Shown one piece after another: positions 37,069 through 49,067 of a DNA stretch of 64,000 nt. The number at the start of each line of letters is the position of its first letter. Position 1 is the first letter of the stretch. The notes beneath the pieces were generated by a model, which worked only from the letters and a program-made list of their open reading frames with translations, did not search any database and was not told the DNA's origin. The stretch lies in contig JAXIVH010000038.1 of NCBI GenBank assembly GCA_036785325.1, forward strand, positions 2,283,501 through 2,347,500, read 5' to 3'. The stretch comes from Urophycis tenuis (Eukaryota > Chordata > Actinopteri > Gadiformes > Phycidae). The position numbers and the translations under genes were made by a program.

Positions 37069-37572
37069 GTTATTTGTTGATGAGCCAGAGCCTGTGACTC
37101 CCACCAACCGGCCCGTTCAGCCCACTGCGTTGTCGTCCTCCACCCGGCCGAAGCCTCCTGCGCCCACCCGCCTCCAGCCGAGGCCTCCTGCTGCGTCAGC
37201 CTGTGGCCCGCCCGCCCCCTGTGTCGGCAGCACCCATACCGCTGGTCCTCCCCGCACAGCCACAGGCCCCCTCCGTCCTGCTTCGTGGGCCATCCTGCAG
37301 CTGTCTCTGCAGTCATCGTGTGTCAAAACCATTCAAACTTGTATATGGTAACATTTCAAAATGACACCAGCATAAATGAGGACCTTGCAATAGGTTGTGT
37401 GTTACAGGACCCCCCTGGCATACAGCTGTATGTCTCTGTGAAGGTGGTTGTGAAGAACTGCATCCGGCTGAACAAGTACAAGTGCCGGCGAGGCAGCAAC
37501 TCTCTCGAGGGGTTGCACGCCCACCTGGTTAACGCCATCCCTTCACAGCGATATGGGATCATGCCGTTCCAA
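37069..37572 (+). pseudogene. Duplicated exon-pair copy 3
   Basis: This has the same two-block structure as copy 2, with the second block at 37408-37572. Both blocks are open. It differs by Tyr for Cys in the SQRYGIMPFQ motif. This is the first of three head-to-tail units of about 1.4 kb (exon pair, CA tract, spacer, two satellite monomers, spacer) at 37069, 38494 and 39887, so the exons were duplicated together with flanking intron-like DNA. Confidence 0.5.
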
Positions 37573-37582
37573 GTAAGTGATT

Positions 37583-37585
<3 letters not shown>

Positions 37586-37649
<64 letters not shown>

Positions 37650-37710
37650 GCGCGCGCATATATACACACACACACACACTCGCATATATACACACACATA
37701 TATATATATA
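37586..37710. repeat. CA/TA microsatellite after exon copy 3
   Basis: A CA run followed by CGCGCGCGCATATATACAC, with a private ACTCGCATATA interruption. Confidence 0.9.
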
Positions 37711-37899
37711 CTTAAACATAGCTGACCCTTTTTTTCCCCCTTCTCGGGGATTATGCTCCCAGTTTTGATCTCGGACGTCTGGTCACTTATAGCATATAAT
37801 AATATTCTATTACTGTTAAGCCAACTATGAATAATAAAACAGGCCAAAACATGTGTCCTTTATCATAGCTACACGTATTACAAAAAAAACGCGTGAATT

Positions 37900-38320
37900 G
37901 AAAAGTTGAAGGTATGTTTTTAGCTGCTGGGTAGACTTCAGTCAACCTGACGCAGTTTAGTCTGTGATCAACCAGACTGCTCGCGGATGGGCTCATTTTA
38001 AGCGGGGAAATCTAAGCTTTCCAACGGCGTATGGCAAGACTATATTCACTAAAGGGTCGTTGAAATACTAAGCTAATTCATTTGTGTTCTGTAAGGAAAG
38101 ATTGATGTTAATTGAAACGTTGAAGGTATGTCTTTAGCTGCTGTGTAGACTTCAGTCAACCTGACGCAGATTTGTCTGTGAGCAACCAAATTGCTCGGAG
38201 ATGGGCTCATTTTAAACGGGGAAATCTAAGCTTTCCAAGGACGTATGGCATGACTATATTTGCCCATGGGTCGTCGAAATAATAAGCTGATTCATGTGTG
38301 TTCTGTTGGCTGTGGAAAGA
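37900..38320 (+). repeat. 215-bp satellite, 2 monomers
   Basis: One standard monomer (from about 37911) and one edge-variant monomer (from about 38125, CTTTAGCTGCTGTG) lie between exon copies 3 and 4. Confidence 0.95.
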
Positions 38321-38493
38321 AAATAGCACACAAGTCATACCAAGTCACCTTTATTTTTCAGTGATAAACATTAATAAATAAACAGTATGGACATTGTATA
38401 AACAGTTGTATAAAAAGTGTAAACGGTATGAACAGTGTTCTTATAAAAGATATCAATATCAATACTGATCACGTGTGTATTTTATATTTCCAG

Positions 38494-38997
38494 GTTATTT
38501 GTTGATGAGCCAGAGCCTGTGACTCCCACCAACCGGCCCGTTCAGCCCACTGCGTTGTCGTCCTCCACCCGGCCGAAGCCTCCTGCGCCCACCCGCCTCC
38601 AGCCGAGGCCTCCTGCTGCGTCAGCCTGTGGCCCGCCCGCCCCCTGTGTCGGCAGCACCCATACCGCTGGTCCTCCCCGCACAGCCACAGGCCCCCTCCG
38701 TCCTGCTTCGTGGGCCATCCTGCAGCTGTCTCTGCAGTCATCGTGTGTCAAAACCATTCAAACTTGTATATGGTAACATTTCAAAATGACACCAGCATAA
38801 ATGAGGACCTTGCAATAGGTTGTGTGTTACAGGACCCCCCTGGCATACAGCTGTATGTCTCTGTGAAGGTGGTTGTGAAGAACTGCATCCGGCTGAACAA
38901 GTACAAGTGCCGGCGAGGCAGCAACTCTCTCGAGGGGTTGCACGCCCACCTGGTTAACGCCGTCCCTTCACAGCGATGTGGGATCATGCCGTTCCAA
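38494..38997 (+). pseudogene. Duplicated exon-pair copy 4
   Basis: The second block is 38833-38997, open, ending at CAA|GTAAGT. In this block it is identical in protein sequence to copy 5 (NAVPSQRCG), consistent with a recent duplication. The unit start-to-start distance to copy 5 is 1393 bp. Confidence 0.5.
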
Positions 38998-39009
38998 GTA
39001 AGTGATTAA

Positions 39010-39048
<39 letters not shown>

Positions 39049-39104
39049 GCGCATATATACACACACACACACACTTATATATACACACACATATATATAT
39101 ATAC
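39010..39104. repeat. CA/TA microsatellite after exon copy 4
   Basis: A CA run preceded by GATTAAGACAC, a private base shared with copy 5, then CGCGCGCATATATACAC and a TA run. Confidence 0.9.
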
Positions 39105-39289
39105 TTAAACATAGCTGACCCTTTTTTTCCCCCTTCTCTGGGATTATGCTCCCAGTTTTGATCTCGGACGTCTGGTCACTTATAGCATATAATAATATTC
39201 TATTACTGTTAAGCCAACTATGAATAATAAAACAGGCCAAAACATGTGTCCTTTATCATAGCTACACGTATTACAAAAAAAACGCGTGA

Positions 39290-39710
39290 ATTGAAAAGTT
39301 GAAGGTATGTTTTTAGCTGCTGGGTAGACTTCAGTCAACCTGACGCAGTTTAGTCTGTGATCAACCAGACTGCTCGCGGATGGGCTCATTTTAAGCGGGG
39401 AAATCTAAGCTTTCCAACGGCGTATGGCAAGACTATATTCACTAAAGGGTCGTTGAAATACTAAGCTAATTCATTTGTGTTCTGTAAGGAAAGATTGATG
39501 TTAATTGAAACGTTGAAGGTATGTCTTTAGCTGCTGTGTAGACTTCAGTCAACCTGACGCAGATTTGTCTGTGAGCAACCAAATTGCTCGGAGATGGGCT
39601 CATTTTAAACGGGGAAATCTAAGCTTTCCAAGGACGTATGGCATGACTATATTTGCCCATGGGTCGTCGAAATAATAAGCTGATTCATGTGTGTTCTGTT
39701 GGCTGTGGAA
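39290..39710 (+). repeat. 215-bp satellite, 2 monomers
   Basis: One standard and one edge-variant monomer (from about 39303 and 39517), almost identical to 37900-38320. Confidence 0.95.
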
Positions 39711-39886
39711 AGAAAATAGCACACAAGTCATACCAAGTCACCTTTATTTTTCAGTGATAAACATTAATAAATAAACAGTATGGACATTGTATAAACAGTT
39801 GTATAAAAAGTGTAAACGGTATGAACAGTGTTCTTATAAAAGATATCAATATCAATACTGATCACGTGTGTATTTTATATTTCCAG

Positions 39887-40390
39887 GTTATTTGTTGATG
39901 AGCCAGAGCCTGTGACTCCCACCAACCGGCCCGTTCAGCCCACTGCGTTGTCGTCCTCCACCCGGCCGAAGCCTCCTGCGCCCACCCGCCTCCAGCCGAG
40001 GCCTCCTGCTGCGTCAGCCTGTGGCCCGCCCGCCCCCTGTGTCGGCAGCACCCATACCGCTGGTCCTCCCCGCACAGCCACAGGCCCCCTCCGTCCTGCT
40101 TCGTGGGCCATCCTGCAGCTGTCTCTGCAGTCATCGTGTGTCAAAACCATTCAAACTTGTATATGGTAACATTTCAAAATGACACCAGCATAAATGAGGA
40201 CCTTGCAATAGGTTGTGTGTTACAGGACCCCCCTGGCATACAGCTGTATGTCTCTGTGAAGGTGGTTGTGAAGAACTGCATCCGGCTGAACAAGTACAAG
40301 TGCCGGCGAGGCAGCAACTCTCTCGAGGGGTTGCACGCCCACCTGGTTAACGCCGTCCCTTCACAGCGATGTGGGATCATGCCGTTCCAA
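39887..40390 (+). pseudogene. Duplicated exon-pair copy 5
   Basis: The second block is 40226-40390, open, with the RGSNSLEG motif and the CAA|GTAAGT donor. It is followed by a CA tract, the common spacer and then the long satellite array. This is the last intact copy. The next copy, at 45310, is truncated. Confidence 0.5.
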
Positions 40391-40402
40391 GTAAGTGATT
40401 AA

Positions 40403-40403
<1 letters not shown>

Positions 40404-40449
<46 letters not shown>

Positions 40450-40504
40450 GCGCATATATACACACACACACACACTTATATATACACACACATATATATA
40501 TATA
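40404..40504. repeat. CA/TA microsatellite after exon copy 5
   Basis: Same structure as the tract at 39010-39104 but with more CA units, an example of length change between otherwise near-identical copies. Confidence 0.9.
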
Positions 40505-40689
40505 CTTAAACATAGCTGACCCTTTTTTTCCCCCTTCTCTGGGATTATGCTCCCAGTTTTGATCTCGGACGTCTGGTCACTTATAGCATATAATAATATT
40601 CTATTACTGTTAAGCCAACTATGAATAATAAAACAGGCCAAAACATGTGTCCTTTATCATAGCTACACGTATTACAAAAAAAACGCGTG

Positions 40690-43600
40690 AATTGAAAAGT
40701 TTAAGGTATGTTTTTAGCTGCTGGGTAGACTTCATTCAACCTGACGCAGTTTAGTCTGTGAGCAACCAAATTGCTCGCGGATGGGCTCATTTTAAGCGGG
40801 GAAATCTAAGGTTCCCAACGGCGTATGGCAAGACTATATTGAGTCATGGGTCGTTGAAATACTAAGCTAATTAATTTCTGTTCTTTATTGAAAGATTGAT
40901 CTTAATTGAAACGTTGAAGGTATGTTTTTAGCTGCTGGGTAGACTTCAGTCAACCTGACGCAGTTTTGTCTCTGAGCAACTAAATTGCTTGGGAATGGGC
41001 TCATTTTAAGCGGGGAAATCTAAGCTTTCCAACGGCGTATGGCAAGACTATATTTACCAAAGGGTCGTTGAAATACTAAGCTAATTAATTTGTGTTCTGT
41101 AAGGAAAGATTGATGTTAATTGAAACGTTGAAGGTATGTTTTTAGCTGCTGGGTAGACTTCATTCAACCTGACGCAGTTTAGTCTGTGATCAACCAGACT
41201 GCTGGCGGATGGGCTCATTTTAAGTGGGGAAATCTAAGCTTTTCAACGGCGTATGGCAAGACTATATTCACCAAAGGTCCGTTGAAATACTAAGCTAATT
41301 AATTTGTGTTCTGTAAGGAAAGATTGATGTTAATTGAAACGTTAAAGGTATGTTTTTGGCTGCTGGGTAGACTTCATTTAACCTGACGCAGACTGCTCGC
41401 GGATGGGCTCATTTTAAGCGGGGAAATCTAAGCTTTCCAACGGCGTATGGCAAGACTATATTGACTCATGGGTCGTTGAAATACTAAGCTAATTAATTTG
41501 TGTTCTGTAAGGAAAGATTGATGTTAATTGAAACGTTGAAGGTATGTTTTTAGCTGCTGGGTAGACTTCAGTCAACCTGACGCAGTTTAGTCTGTGAGCA
41601 ACCAAATTGCTCGGGGATGGGCTCATTATAAGCGGGGAAATCTAAGCTTTCCAACGGCGTATGGCAAGACTATATTCACCAAAGGGTCGTTGAAATACTA
41701 AGCTAATTAATTTGTGTTCTGTAAGGAAAGATTGATGTTAATTGAAACGTTGAAGGTATGTTTTTAGCTGCTGGGTAGACTTCAGTCAACCTGACGCAGT
41801 TTAGTCTGTGATCAACCAGACTGCTGGCGGATGGGCTCATTATAAGCGGGGAAATCTAAGCTTTTCAACGGCGTATGGCAAGACTATATTTACCAAAGGG
41901 CCGTTGAAATACTAAGCTAATTAATTTGTGTTCTGTAAGGAAAGATTGATGTTAATTGAAACGTTAAAGGTATGTTTTTAGCTGTTGGGTAGACTTCATT
42001 CAACCTGACGCAGTTTAGTCTGTGATCAACCAGACTGCTCGCGGATGGGCTCATTTTAAGCGGGGAAATCTAAGCTTTCCAACGGCGTATGGCAAGACTA
42101 TATTGACTCATGGGTCGTTGAAATACTAAGCTAATTAATTAGTGTTCTGTAAGGAAAGATTGATGTTAATTGAAACGTTGAAGGTATGTTTTTTAGCTGC
42201 TGGGTAGACTTCAGTCAACCTGACGCAGTTTTGTCTCTGAGCAACCAAATCGCTCGGGGATGGGCTCATTTTAAGCGGGGAAATCTAAGCTTTCAAACGG
42301 CGTATGGCAAGACTATATTGACTCATGGGTCGTTGAAATACTAAGATAAATAATTTGTGATCTGTAAGGAAAGATTGATGTTAATTGAAACGTTGAAGGT
42401 ATGTTTTTAGCTGCTGGGTAGACTTCAGTCAACCTGACGCAGTTTAGTCTGTGAGCAACCAAATTGCTCGGGGATGGGCTCATTATAAGCGGGGAAATCT
42501 AAGCTTTCTAACGGCGTATGGCATGACTATATTCACCAAAGGGTCGTTGAAATACTAAGCTAATTAATTTGTGTTCTGTAAGGAAAGATTGATGTTAATT
42601 GAAACGTTAAAGGTATGTTTTTAGCTGCTGGGTAGACTTCATTCAACCTGACGCAGTTTAGTCTGTGATCAACCAGACTGCTCGCGGATGGGCTCATTTT
42701 AAGCGGGGAAATCTAAGCTTTCCAACGGCGTATGGCAAGACTATATTGACTCATTGGTCGTTGAAATAGTAAGCTAATTAATTTGTGATCTGTAAGGAAA
42801 GATTGATGTTAATTGAAACGTTGAAGGTATGTTTTTAGCTGCTGGGTAGACTTCAGTCAACCTGACGCAGTTTAGTCTGTTATCAACCAGACTGCTCGCG
42901 GATGGCCTCATTTTAAGCGGGGAAATCTAAGCTTTCCAACGGCGTATGGCAAGACTATATTGACTCATAGGTCGTTGAAATACTAAGCTAATTAATTTGT
43001 GTTCTGTAAGGAAAGATTGATGTTAATTGAAACGTTGAAGGTATGTTTTTAGCTGCTGGGTAGACTTCAGTCAACCTGACGCAGTTTAGTCTGTGATCAA
43101 CCAGACTGCTGGCGGATGGGCTCATTTTAAGCGGGGAAATCTAAGCTTTTCAATGGCGTATGGCAAGACTATATTCACCAAAGGGCCGTTGAAATACTAA
43201 GCTAATTAATTTGTGTTCTGTAAGGAAAGATTGATGTTAATTGAAACGTTAAAGGTATGTTTTTAGCTGCTGGGTAGACTTCATTCAACCTGACGCAGTT
43301 TAGTCTGTGATCAACCAGACTGCTCGCGGATGGGCTCATTTTAAGCGGGGAAATCTAAGCTTTCCAACGGCGTATGGCAAGACTATATTGACTCATTGGT
43401 CGTTGAAATACTAAGCTAATTAATTTGTGATCTGTAAGGAAAGATTGATGTTAATTGAAACGTTGAAGGTATGTTTTTAGCTGCTGGGTAGACTTCAGTC
43501 AACCTGACGCAGTTTAGTCTGTGAGCAACCAGACTGTTCGCGGATGGGCTCATTTTAAGCGGGGAAATCTAAGCTTTTCAACGGCGTTTGGCAAGACTAT

Positions 43601-45145
43601 ATTGACCAATGGGTCATTGAAATACTAAGCTAATTAATTTGTGTTCTGTAAGGAAAGATTGATCTTAATTGAAACGTTGAAGGTATGTTTTTAGCTGCTG
43701 GGTAGACTTCAGTCAACCTGACGCAGTTTTGTCTGTGAGCAACCAAATTGCTCGGGGATGGGCTCATTTTAAGCGGGGAAATCTAAGCTTTCCAACGGCG
43801 TATGGCAAAACTATATTCACTAAAGGGTCGTTGAAATACTAAGCTAATTAATTTGTGTTCTGTAAGAAAAGATTAATGTTAATTGAAACGTTGAAGGTTT
43901 TTTTTTTTAGCTGCTGGGTAGACTTCAGTCAACCTGACAGTTTTGTCTGTGAGCAACCAAATTGATCAGAGATGGGCTCATTTTAAGCGGAGAAATGTAA
44001 GCTTTCCAACGGCGTATGGCAAGACTATATTGACTCATGGGTCGTTGAAATACTAAGCTAAATAATTTGTGTTCTGTAAGGAAAGATTAATGTTAATTGA
44101 AACGTTGAAGGTTTTTTTTTAGCTGATGGGTAGACTTCAGTCAACCTGACACAGTTTTGTCTGTGAGCAACCAAATTGATCAGAGATGGGCTCATTTTAA
44201 GCGGGGAAATCTAAGCTTTCCAACGGCGTATGGCAAGGCTATATTCACCAAAGGGTCGTTGAAATACTAAGCTAATTAATTTTTGTTCTGTAAGGAAAGA
44301 TTGATCTTAATTGAAACGTTGAAGGTATGTTTTTAGCTGCTGGGTAGACTTCACTCAACCTGACGCAGTTTAGTCTGTCATCAACCAGACTGCTGGCGGA
44401 TGGGCTCATTTTAAGCGGGGAAATCTAAGCTTTCCAACGGCGTATGGCAAAACTATATTCACTAAAGGGTCGTTGAAATACTAAGCTAATTAATTTGTGT
44501 TCTGTAAGAAAAGATTAATGTTAATTGAAACGTTGAAGGTTTTTTTTTTTAGCTGCTGGGTAGACTTCAGTCAACCTGACAGTTTTGTCTGTGAGCAACC
44601 AAATTGATCAGAGATGGGCTCATTTTAAGCGGAGAAATGTAAGCTTTCCAACGGCGTATGGCAAGGCTATATTCACCAAAGGGTCGTTGAAATACTAAGC
44701 TAATTAATTTGTGTTCTGTAAGGAAAGATTAATGTTAATTGAAACGTTGAAGGTTTTTTTTTAGCTGCTGGGTAGACTTCAGTCAACCTGACACAGTTTT
44801 GTCTGTGAGCAACCAAATTGATCAGAGATGGGCTCATTTTAAGCGGGGAAATCTAAGCTTTCCAACGGCGTATGGCAAGGCTATATTCACCAAAGGGTCG
44901 TTGAAATACTAAGCTAATTAATTTTTGTTCTGTAAGGAAAGATTGATCTTAATTGAAACGTTGAAGGTATGTTTTTAGCTGCTGGGTAGACTTCACTCAA
45001 CCTGACGCAGTTTAGTCTGTCATCAACCAGACTGCTGGCGGATGGGCTCATTTTAAGCGGGGAAATCTAAGCTTTCCAACGACGTATGGCATGACTATAT
45101 TTGCCCACGGGTCGTCGAAATAATAAGCTGATTCATGTGTGTTCT
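40690..45145 (+). repeat. 215-bp satellite array, about 21 monomers
   Basis: Monomer starts recur every 194-216 bp from about 40705 to 44967. Two sequence types alternate irregularly: one with GTGATCAACCAGACTGCT and one with GTGAGCAACCAAATTGCT. From about 43898 a three-monomer higher-order unit of about 642 bp is repeated. In two of its three monomers the GTATGTTTTT start is replaced by a T tract. The last monomer ends in the edge variant GACGTATGGCATGAC. No genes lie within it. Confidence 0.95.
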
Positions 45146-45309
45146 CACAAGTCATACCAAGTCACCTTTATTGTCAGTGATAAACATTAATAAATAAACA
45201 GTATGGACATTGTATAAACAGTTGTATAAAAAGTGTAAACAGTATGAACAGTGTTCTTATAAAAGATATCAATATCAATACTGATCACGTGTGTATTTTA
45301 TATTTCCAG

Positions 45310-45401
45310 ATTATTTGTTGATGAGCCAGAGCCTGTGACTCCCACCAACCGGCCCGTTCAGCCCACTGCGTTGTCGTCCTCCACCCGGCCGAAGCCTCCT
45401 G
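45310..45401 (+). pseudogene. Exon-pair copy 6, truncated in the first block
   Basis: It starts after TATTTCCAG like the other copies and matches them to CCGAAGCCTCCTG. At 45401/45402 it then switches to minus-strand L1 ORF2 sequence. The second block is missing. Confidence 0.8.
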
Positions 45402-45755
45402 AAAAAGGTAGAGCAGCCTTGGAAGGATATTCATCTTGATTGTTTCAATCCTGCCGAACAAGGATAGTGGGAGTATCATCCATCTCTCTAAATCCACTCT
45501 TATTTGAGTAATTCATTTCCCATAGTTTGCATTGTATAATTGTGAAATATCTGGGGTGATCATAACACCTAAATATCTGAATCCCAAAGCTGACCACTTA
45601 AAGGAGACTGTCTTTTCCAGTTCAGATGGCCATTTTCCCACCAGCATCATTGCCTCAGACTTAGACTCATTAACCTTATAGCCTGATACAAATCCAAAGT
45701 CCCTTAAGCAATTAAGCAGTGTTGGAATAGAACTCAGAGGAACATCCGCGTACAT
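45402..45755 (-). pseudogene. L1 copy 1 ORF2 reverse transcriptase, C-terminal part
   Basis: The minus-strand reading has FVSGYKVNESKSE, FRYLGVMITPD and, in another frame, MDLERW then NILPRLLYLFQ. These are typical of the L1 RT thumb and post-RT region. A frameshift between 45497 and 45513 separates the two parts. The YADD-containing segment just upstream is degraded. Confidence 0.85.
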
Positions 45756-45952
45756 TGATATTTTGTGTATCCCTCCTACTATACGATAATAAAGTCCAAA
45801 TGAAAGCCCATTCTTATCAAAATATGTTCCAAATATCTCCAGTCTACCCGATCGAATGCTTTCTCTGCATCAATGCTGAGAAGCATGGAATATTGATCAC
45901 TAGTCTTAGCTGTTGAGATAATGTTCAGGGTACGTCTAATATTATTCCATGC

Positions 45953-46243
45953 CTACCTTCCTGGTATGAAATCTGTTTGATCTGGTTTAATTATTTTGTT
46001 AATGTGTATCTGAATTCTTTTGGCCATTATTGAATTTAATATTTTTACGTCATTGCCAAGCAGACTAATTGGCATGTATGAGGCACAGTCTGTAGGGTTT
46101 TTCCCTTCTTTATATATTAGATATAATTGCCTCTGACCATATTTTCGGAGACCCCTTTTTATTCGGGGCATAATTGAAAACTCCTGGTAACAGTGGAGTG
46201 ATTTCTGCCTGAAGACATTTATAAAACTGCCCTGGGTACCCAT
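45953..46243 (-). pseudogene. L1 copy 1 ORF2 reverse transcriptase, fingers region
   Basis: The 96-residue reading includes NPTDCASYMPISLLGNDVK and KPDQTDFIPGR. These correspond to the L1 RT motifs normally written RPISLLN-D-KI and PDQTGFIPGR. Met for Arg in the first and Asp for Gly in the second suggest decay. Confidence 0.9.
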
Positions 46244-46774
46244 CCGTCCTCGGTGATTTGTTGTTTTTTTAGGTTCTTTATAACGTCTTTTATTTCCTTT
46301 TCAGTTATCGTCTCGGCCATTACTTTGGCATCGTTTTCATCTAGTTTAATTAATTTGAGTGGCCCTAAGAAGTTTCTAATAATTTCTTATTTATTTTCTT
46401 CTTCTGGTGTAGCTCTTATGCATTCCTGAAAAATGTGTGTAATCCTTCTCTTTAGGGTGTTTCAAGCGTCATATATCTAGCTCCAATTCTGCTATCATAC
46501 TACATAGTGACTTCGATTTTGATGTTTGAGCCCTCAGTTCAAAGGGACATTTATCCATTTTTTGATTTATTACGCAGTTGAAATCCCCCCCCCCCCCACT
46601 ACAATTATCCCTTTGGAATGTTAATCTTAGAGTGATGCAATTTCTCAGAAAAATGTTGGATCTTAGATCTTCATTTGGTGTATAGATGTTGGATCTTCAT
46701 TTGGTGCATAGAGATTCATAATAGTTATGTTTATACCACCAATTATAACCACCACCATCATGTAGCGTCCCTCT

Positions 46775-47035
46775 TTATCTACCAGTATTTTTTGGGGGTA
46801 TGAGGCCTATCGATTTGTGGCACAGGAAGGCCACTCTTTTCTTTCTGTTTTCATACGATGCACTTAAATTCTGGCCCACCCATTCTCTTTTAAATTTTTG
46901 GTGTTCCCTGTCATCAGATTGGGGCTCCTGAAGTAGTGCTATTGAGCAATTTAATCTTATTCGTTGAGAAAATATTTTCTTCCTCTTTATTGGTTGATTA
47001 ACCCCACTTACATTGTAAGTAATTACATTTAACAT
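46775..47035 (-). pseudogene. L1 copy 1 ORF2 AP-endonuclease, N-terminal part
   Basis: It begins with Met at 47035 and reads MLNVITYNVSGVNQPIKRKK, the conserved start of L1 endonucleases. ALLQEPQ carries the catalytic Glu. It stops after 86 residues, before the GDFN and SDH motifs. Confidence 0.85.
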
Positions 47036-47792
47036 ATTCTTCTAGTTCCCTCCTTGATTTTTCCTATGCTAGAGTCACTTAATCACTGTGCTTCTTAAAT
47101 CCAGAATTAAATTCAGATTACAGTCCAAGAGCTTTCCAATTTTCATACCTATGTTTGCCAATAACAGTAGAACACAAAGAACAAATGAACAGTAAATTGT
47201 AAACATTTTGAAACTTCCAACTGACCAGTGGTCTGTCTCCATATACCAAAAAACATCCTGCAACTTTTTGCAAATTAAATTTCTATAGACAGACCACTTT
47301 CGATCTAAAATGAGCAGAGAGATGAAGCTCTCTGGGTGAAAAACACAAAGCGCAATTGCAACAATCTCCCAAATTACCCTAATTTGGGGATTATGTTGCC
47401 TTGAATGCCCTGTTGTCAGCATACTTGACTTTCCCTCTTTATCCCCCCTCCCGCCCCGACCCGTCAATGTTCAATGTACTTTTGTAGTAGTGTATAGCCC
47501 GAAATTCTCATGTCCATAAAATTACAATGTCACTTCACAGAAGATTATCTTATAGTGAAAATGTCTGTGTATTTAGCATATGGGATGAGATTTATCCAGC
47601 AGGGCTGACCTTACTCATGTCCCTCACAGGTATGTTCACACTTTCCATAATGGCTCTGATTTCTGGTTGTCCTGCGTCGTCCAGGTGTTCTGGTCAGCTC
47701 TCTCTCCAGGACATCTCCCCTCTATCTCCGCTGTAACTCCGAGCCCCTTCAGAAATGACTGTGGCTCCATTAGGGAGGGAAACATTTTCACA

Positions 47793-48431
47793 TCAGTGTT
47801 CAGAAAAACTGAGCTGGGCCGAATATGGAGATTGAGCTTTGATGTTTTTCTCCCTCAGCTTTTTAATCACCTCCCGCACTTGTTTCCTCTTTCTTTGCAC
47901 ATCTGGCGAGCAATCCTGATCAAAATAGACCTTTTGGCCCTGGAATGTGATGTCTCGTTGCTTCAAAGCTTGCTGCAGCACCGCCTTTTTCACGCTAAAA
48001 TCCAAAAATCTTACTATTATGGATCTTGGTGGAGCCGGCGTCTTTGGTTTCGGAGCAATAGCTCTGTGTGCTCCTTCCAATGTAATTTCCACATCGTCTT
48101 TAAGTGCAAGTGTTTTCCTGAAGAACTCCACTAAGAATGGCACCATTTCTTTCCCCTCTGCTTCTTCGGGAATCCCATACAGCCTGATGTTATTGCACCG
48201 TAGTCTGTTCTCTATGTCCTCCTGTCGAGCCGTGAGCTGAGCCTCCCTCCTTAGCAGGTAGCCAAGGGCTCTCTCCTGGCGCATCCCCCTGTCTTCTGCG
48301 GTACTCACTCTGTGCTCCACCATGGTTAATCTTTCGTCAAGCCCTTTGTTGTTTTATTTCCCCCACTCTCTCCTAAGTTTCTTTAACTCTGCTAGCAGCT
48401 CCGATTCCCCATCATCACCGCCGCTAGCCAT
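47793..48431 (-). pseudogene. L1 copy 1 ORF1 protein (RNA-binding, Transposase_22 type)
   Basis: The likely start is the ATG at 48431-48429 (MASGGDDGE). A stop in GK*NNKG at about 48355 interrupts an N-terminal helical region before MVEHRV. The remaining 176 residues show a coiled-coil-like N-terminus. They also show the RRM motif ENRLRCNNIRLYGIPEE and the C-terminal domain motif RSIIVRFLDFSVKKAVLQ. These identify the trimeric nucleic-acid chaperone of L1 elements. A frameshift near 47810 removes the last residues. The 47075-47467 stretch between ORF1 and ORF2 holds only a spurious open frame. Confidence 0.85.
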
Positions 48432-48600
48432 GCTAGCTTCTAGCGTTAGCTGTTTCTGGTTAGACTTGCTTTCGTCATATTTTCCGCTTCTAGTCTTTCT
48501 TATTCTGTTTCTGACTGGCGCTCATTTTGGAGCACTAACGCGTTTTCTTCTGTCAAGTTTACTTTTGTTTTGGGAACTTTTATTCTAGGGTCGGACAGAG

Positions 48601-48702
48601 CACTGAAATCAAGTGTCTGCTTCGGGCATACTGGAAACGGAGGTTCTTCAGGTTAGGGTTACTTAAGGTAGAGTGAGGGGTTATGTTAGGGAGGGTAGAG
48701 TT
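48601..48702 (-). repeat. Inverted remnant of macrosatellite block C (telomere-like)
   Basis: GGTTAGGGTTACTTAAGG and GGTTATGTTAGGGAGGG are degenerate TTAGGG words on the plus strand, opposite in orientation to the macrosatellite. They adjoin the Harbinger insertion. On its other side lies the matching inverted end of block B. Confidence 0.6.
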
Positions 48703-49012
48703 CAGGGGCCTCATTTATCAACCGTGTGTACGCACAGATTTGTGCGTACTGAGTGCGTACGAACATTCCCATGCAAAGTATGGAATTTATCAACTTGTAC
48801 TTTTGCGTAGGAACGTGCGTAAATTTAAGCACAGCTCTGACCGTGCGTACACACAAAACTTAGTGGTAGAATAGTGAAACTACTTAGAGAACCCTTAAGA
48901 GTTGCAGTGTTCAGCAAACACAAACGTCACACATGTCCCCTGTATCCTCCAATTAATAGCAATTCTCATTTAGTAAGTTAGCAGACATTTTTGAATAATT
49001 GGTATGACAAGC

Positions 49013-49020
49013 TATAAAAG
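49013..49020 (+). promoter_or_regulatory. TATA box of the Harbinger transposase
   Basis: TATAAAAG lies 55 bp upstream of the transposase ATG at 49068, a spacing compatible with a TATA-driven promoter inside the transposon. Confidence 0.5.
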
Positions 49021-49067
49021 ACAGCTGGGACAGGACAACCTAAAAAAGACAACTTGAAATAGGGACG

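Larger units (their letters stand above)
45402..48600 (-). mobile_element. Decayed L1-type LINE, copy 1, 3' part missing
   Basis: Read on the minus strand it contains, in order, an ORF1 protein (47793-48431), the start of an ORF2 endonuclease (46775-47035) and reverse transcriptase segments (45953-46243 and 45402-45755). The element stops abruptly in ORF2 after the NILPRLLYLFQ motif at 45402, without 3' UTR or A tail. The downstream end was therefore lost by rearrangement, not by normal 5' truncation. Between the recognisable segments the frame is broken many times. A run of 13-14 C at about 46587 lies inside it. Confidence 0.9.

Noticed and set aside
47075..47467. A 130-codon minus-strand frame between ORF1 and ORF2 of L1 copy 1
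   Set aside because: It shows no L1 or other domain and lies in the inter-ORF region; probably open by chance.
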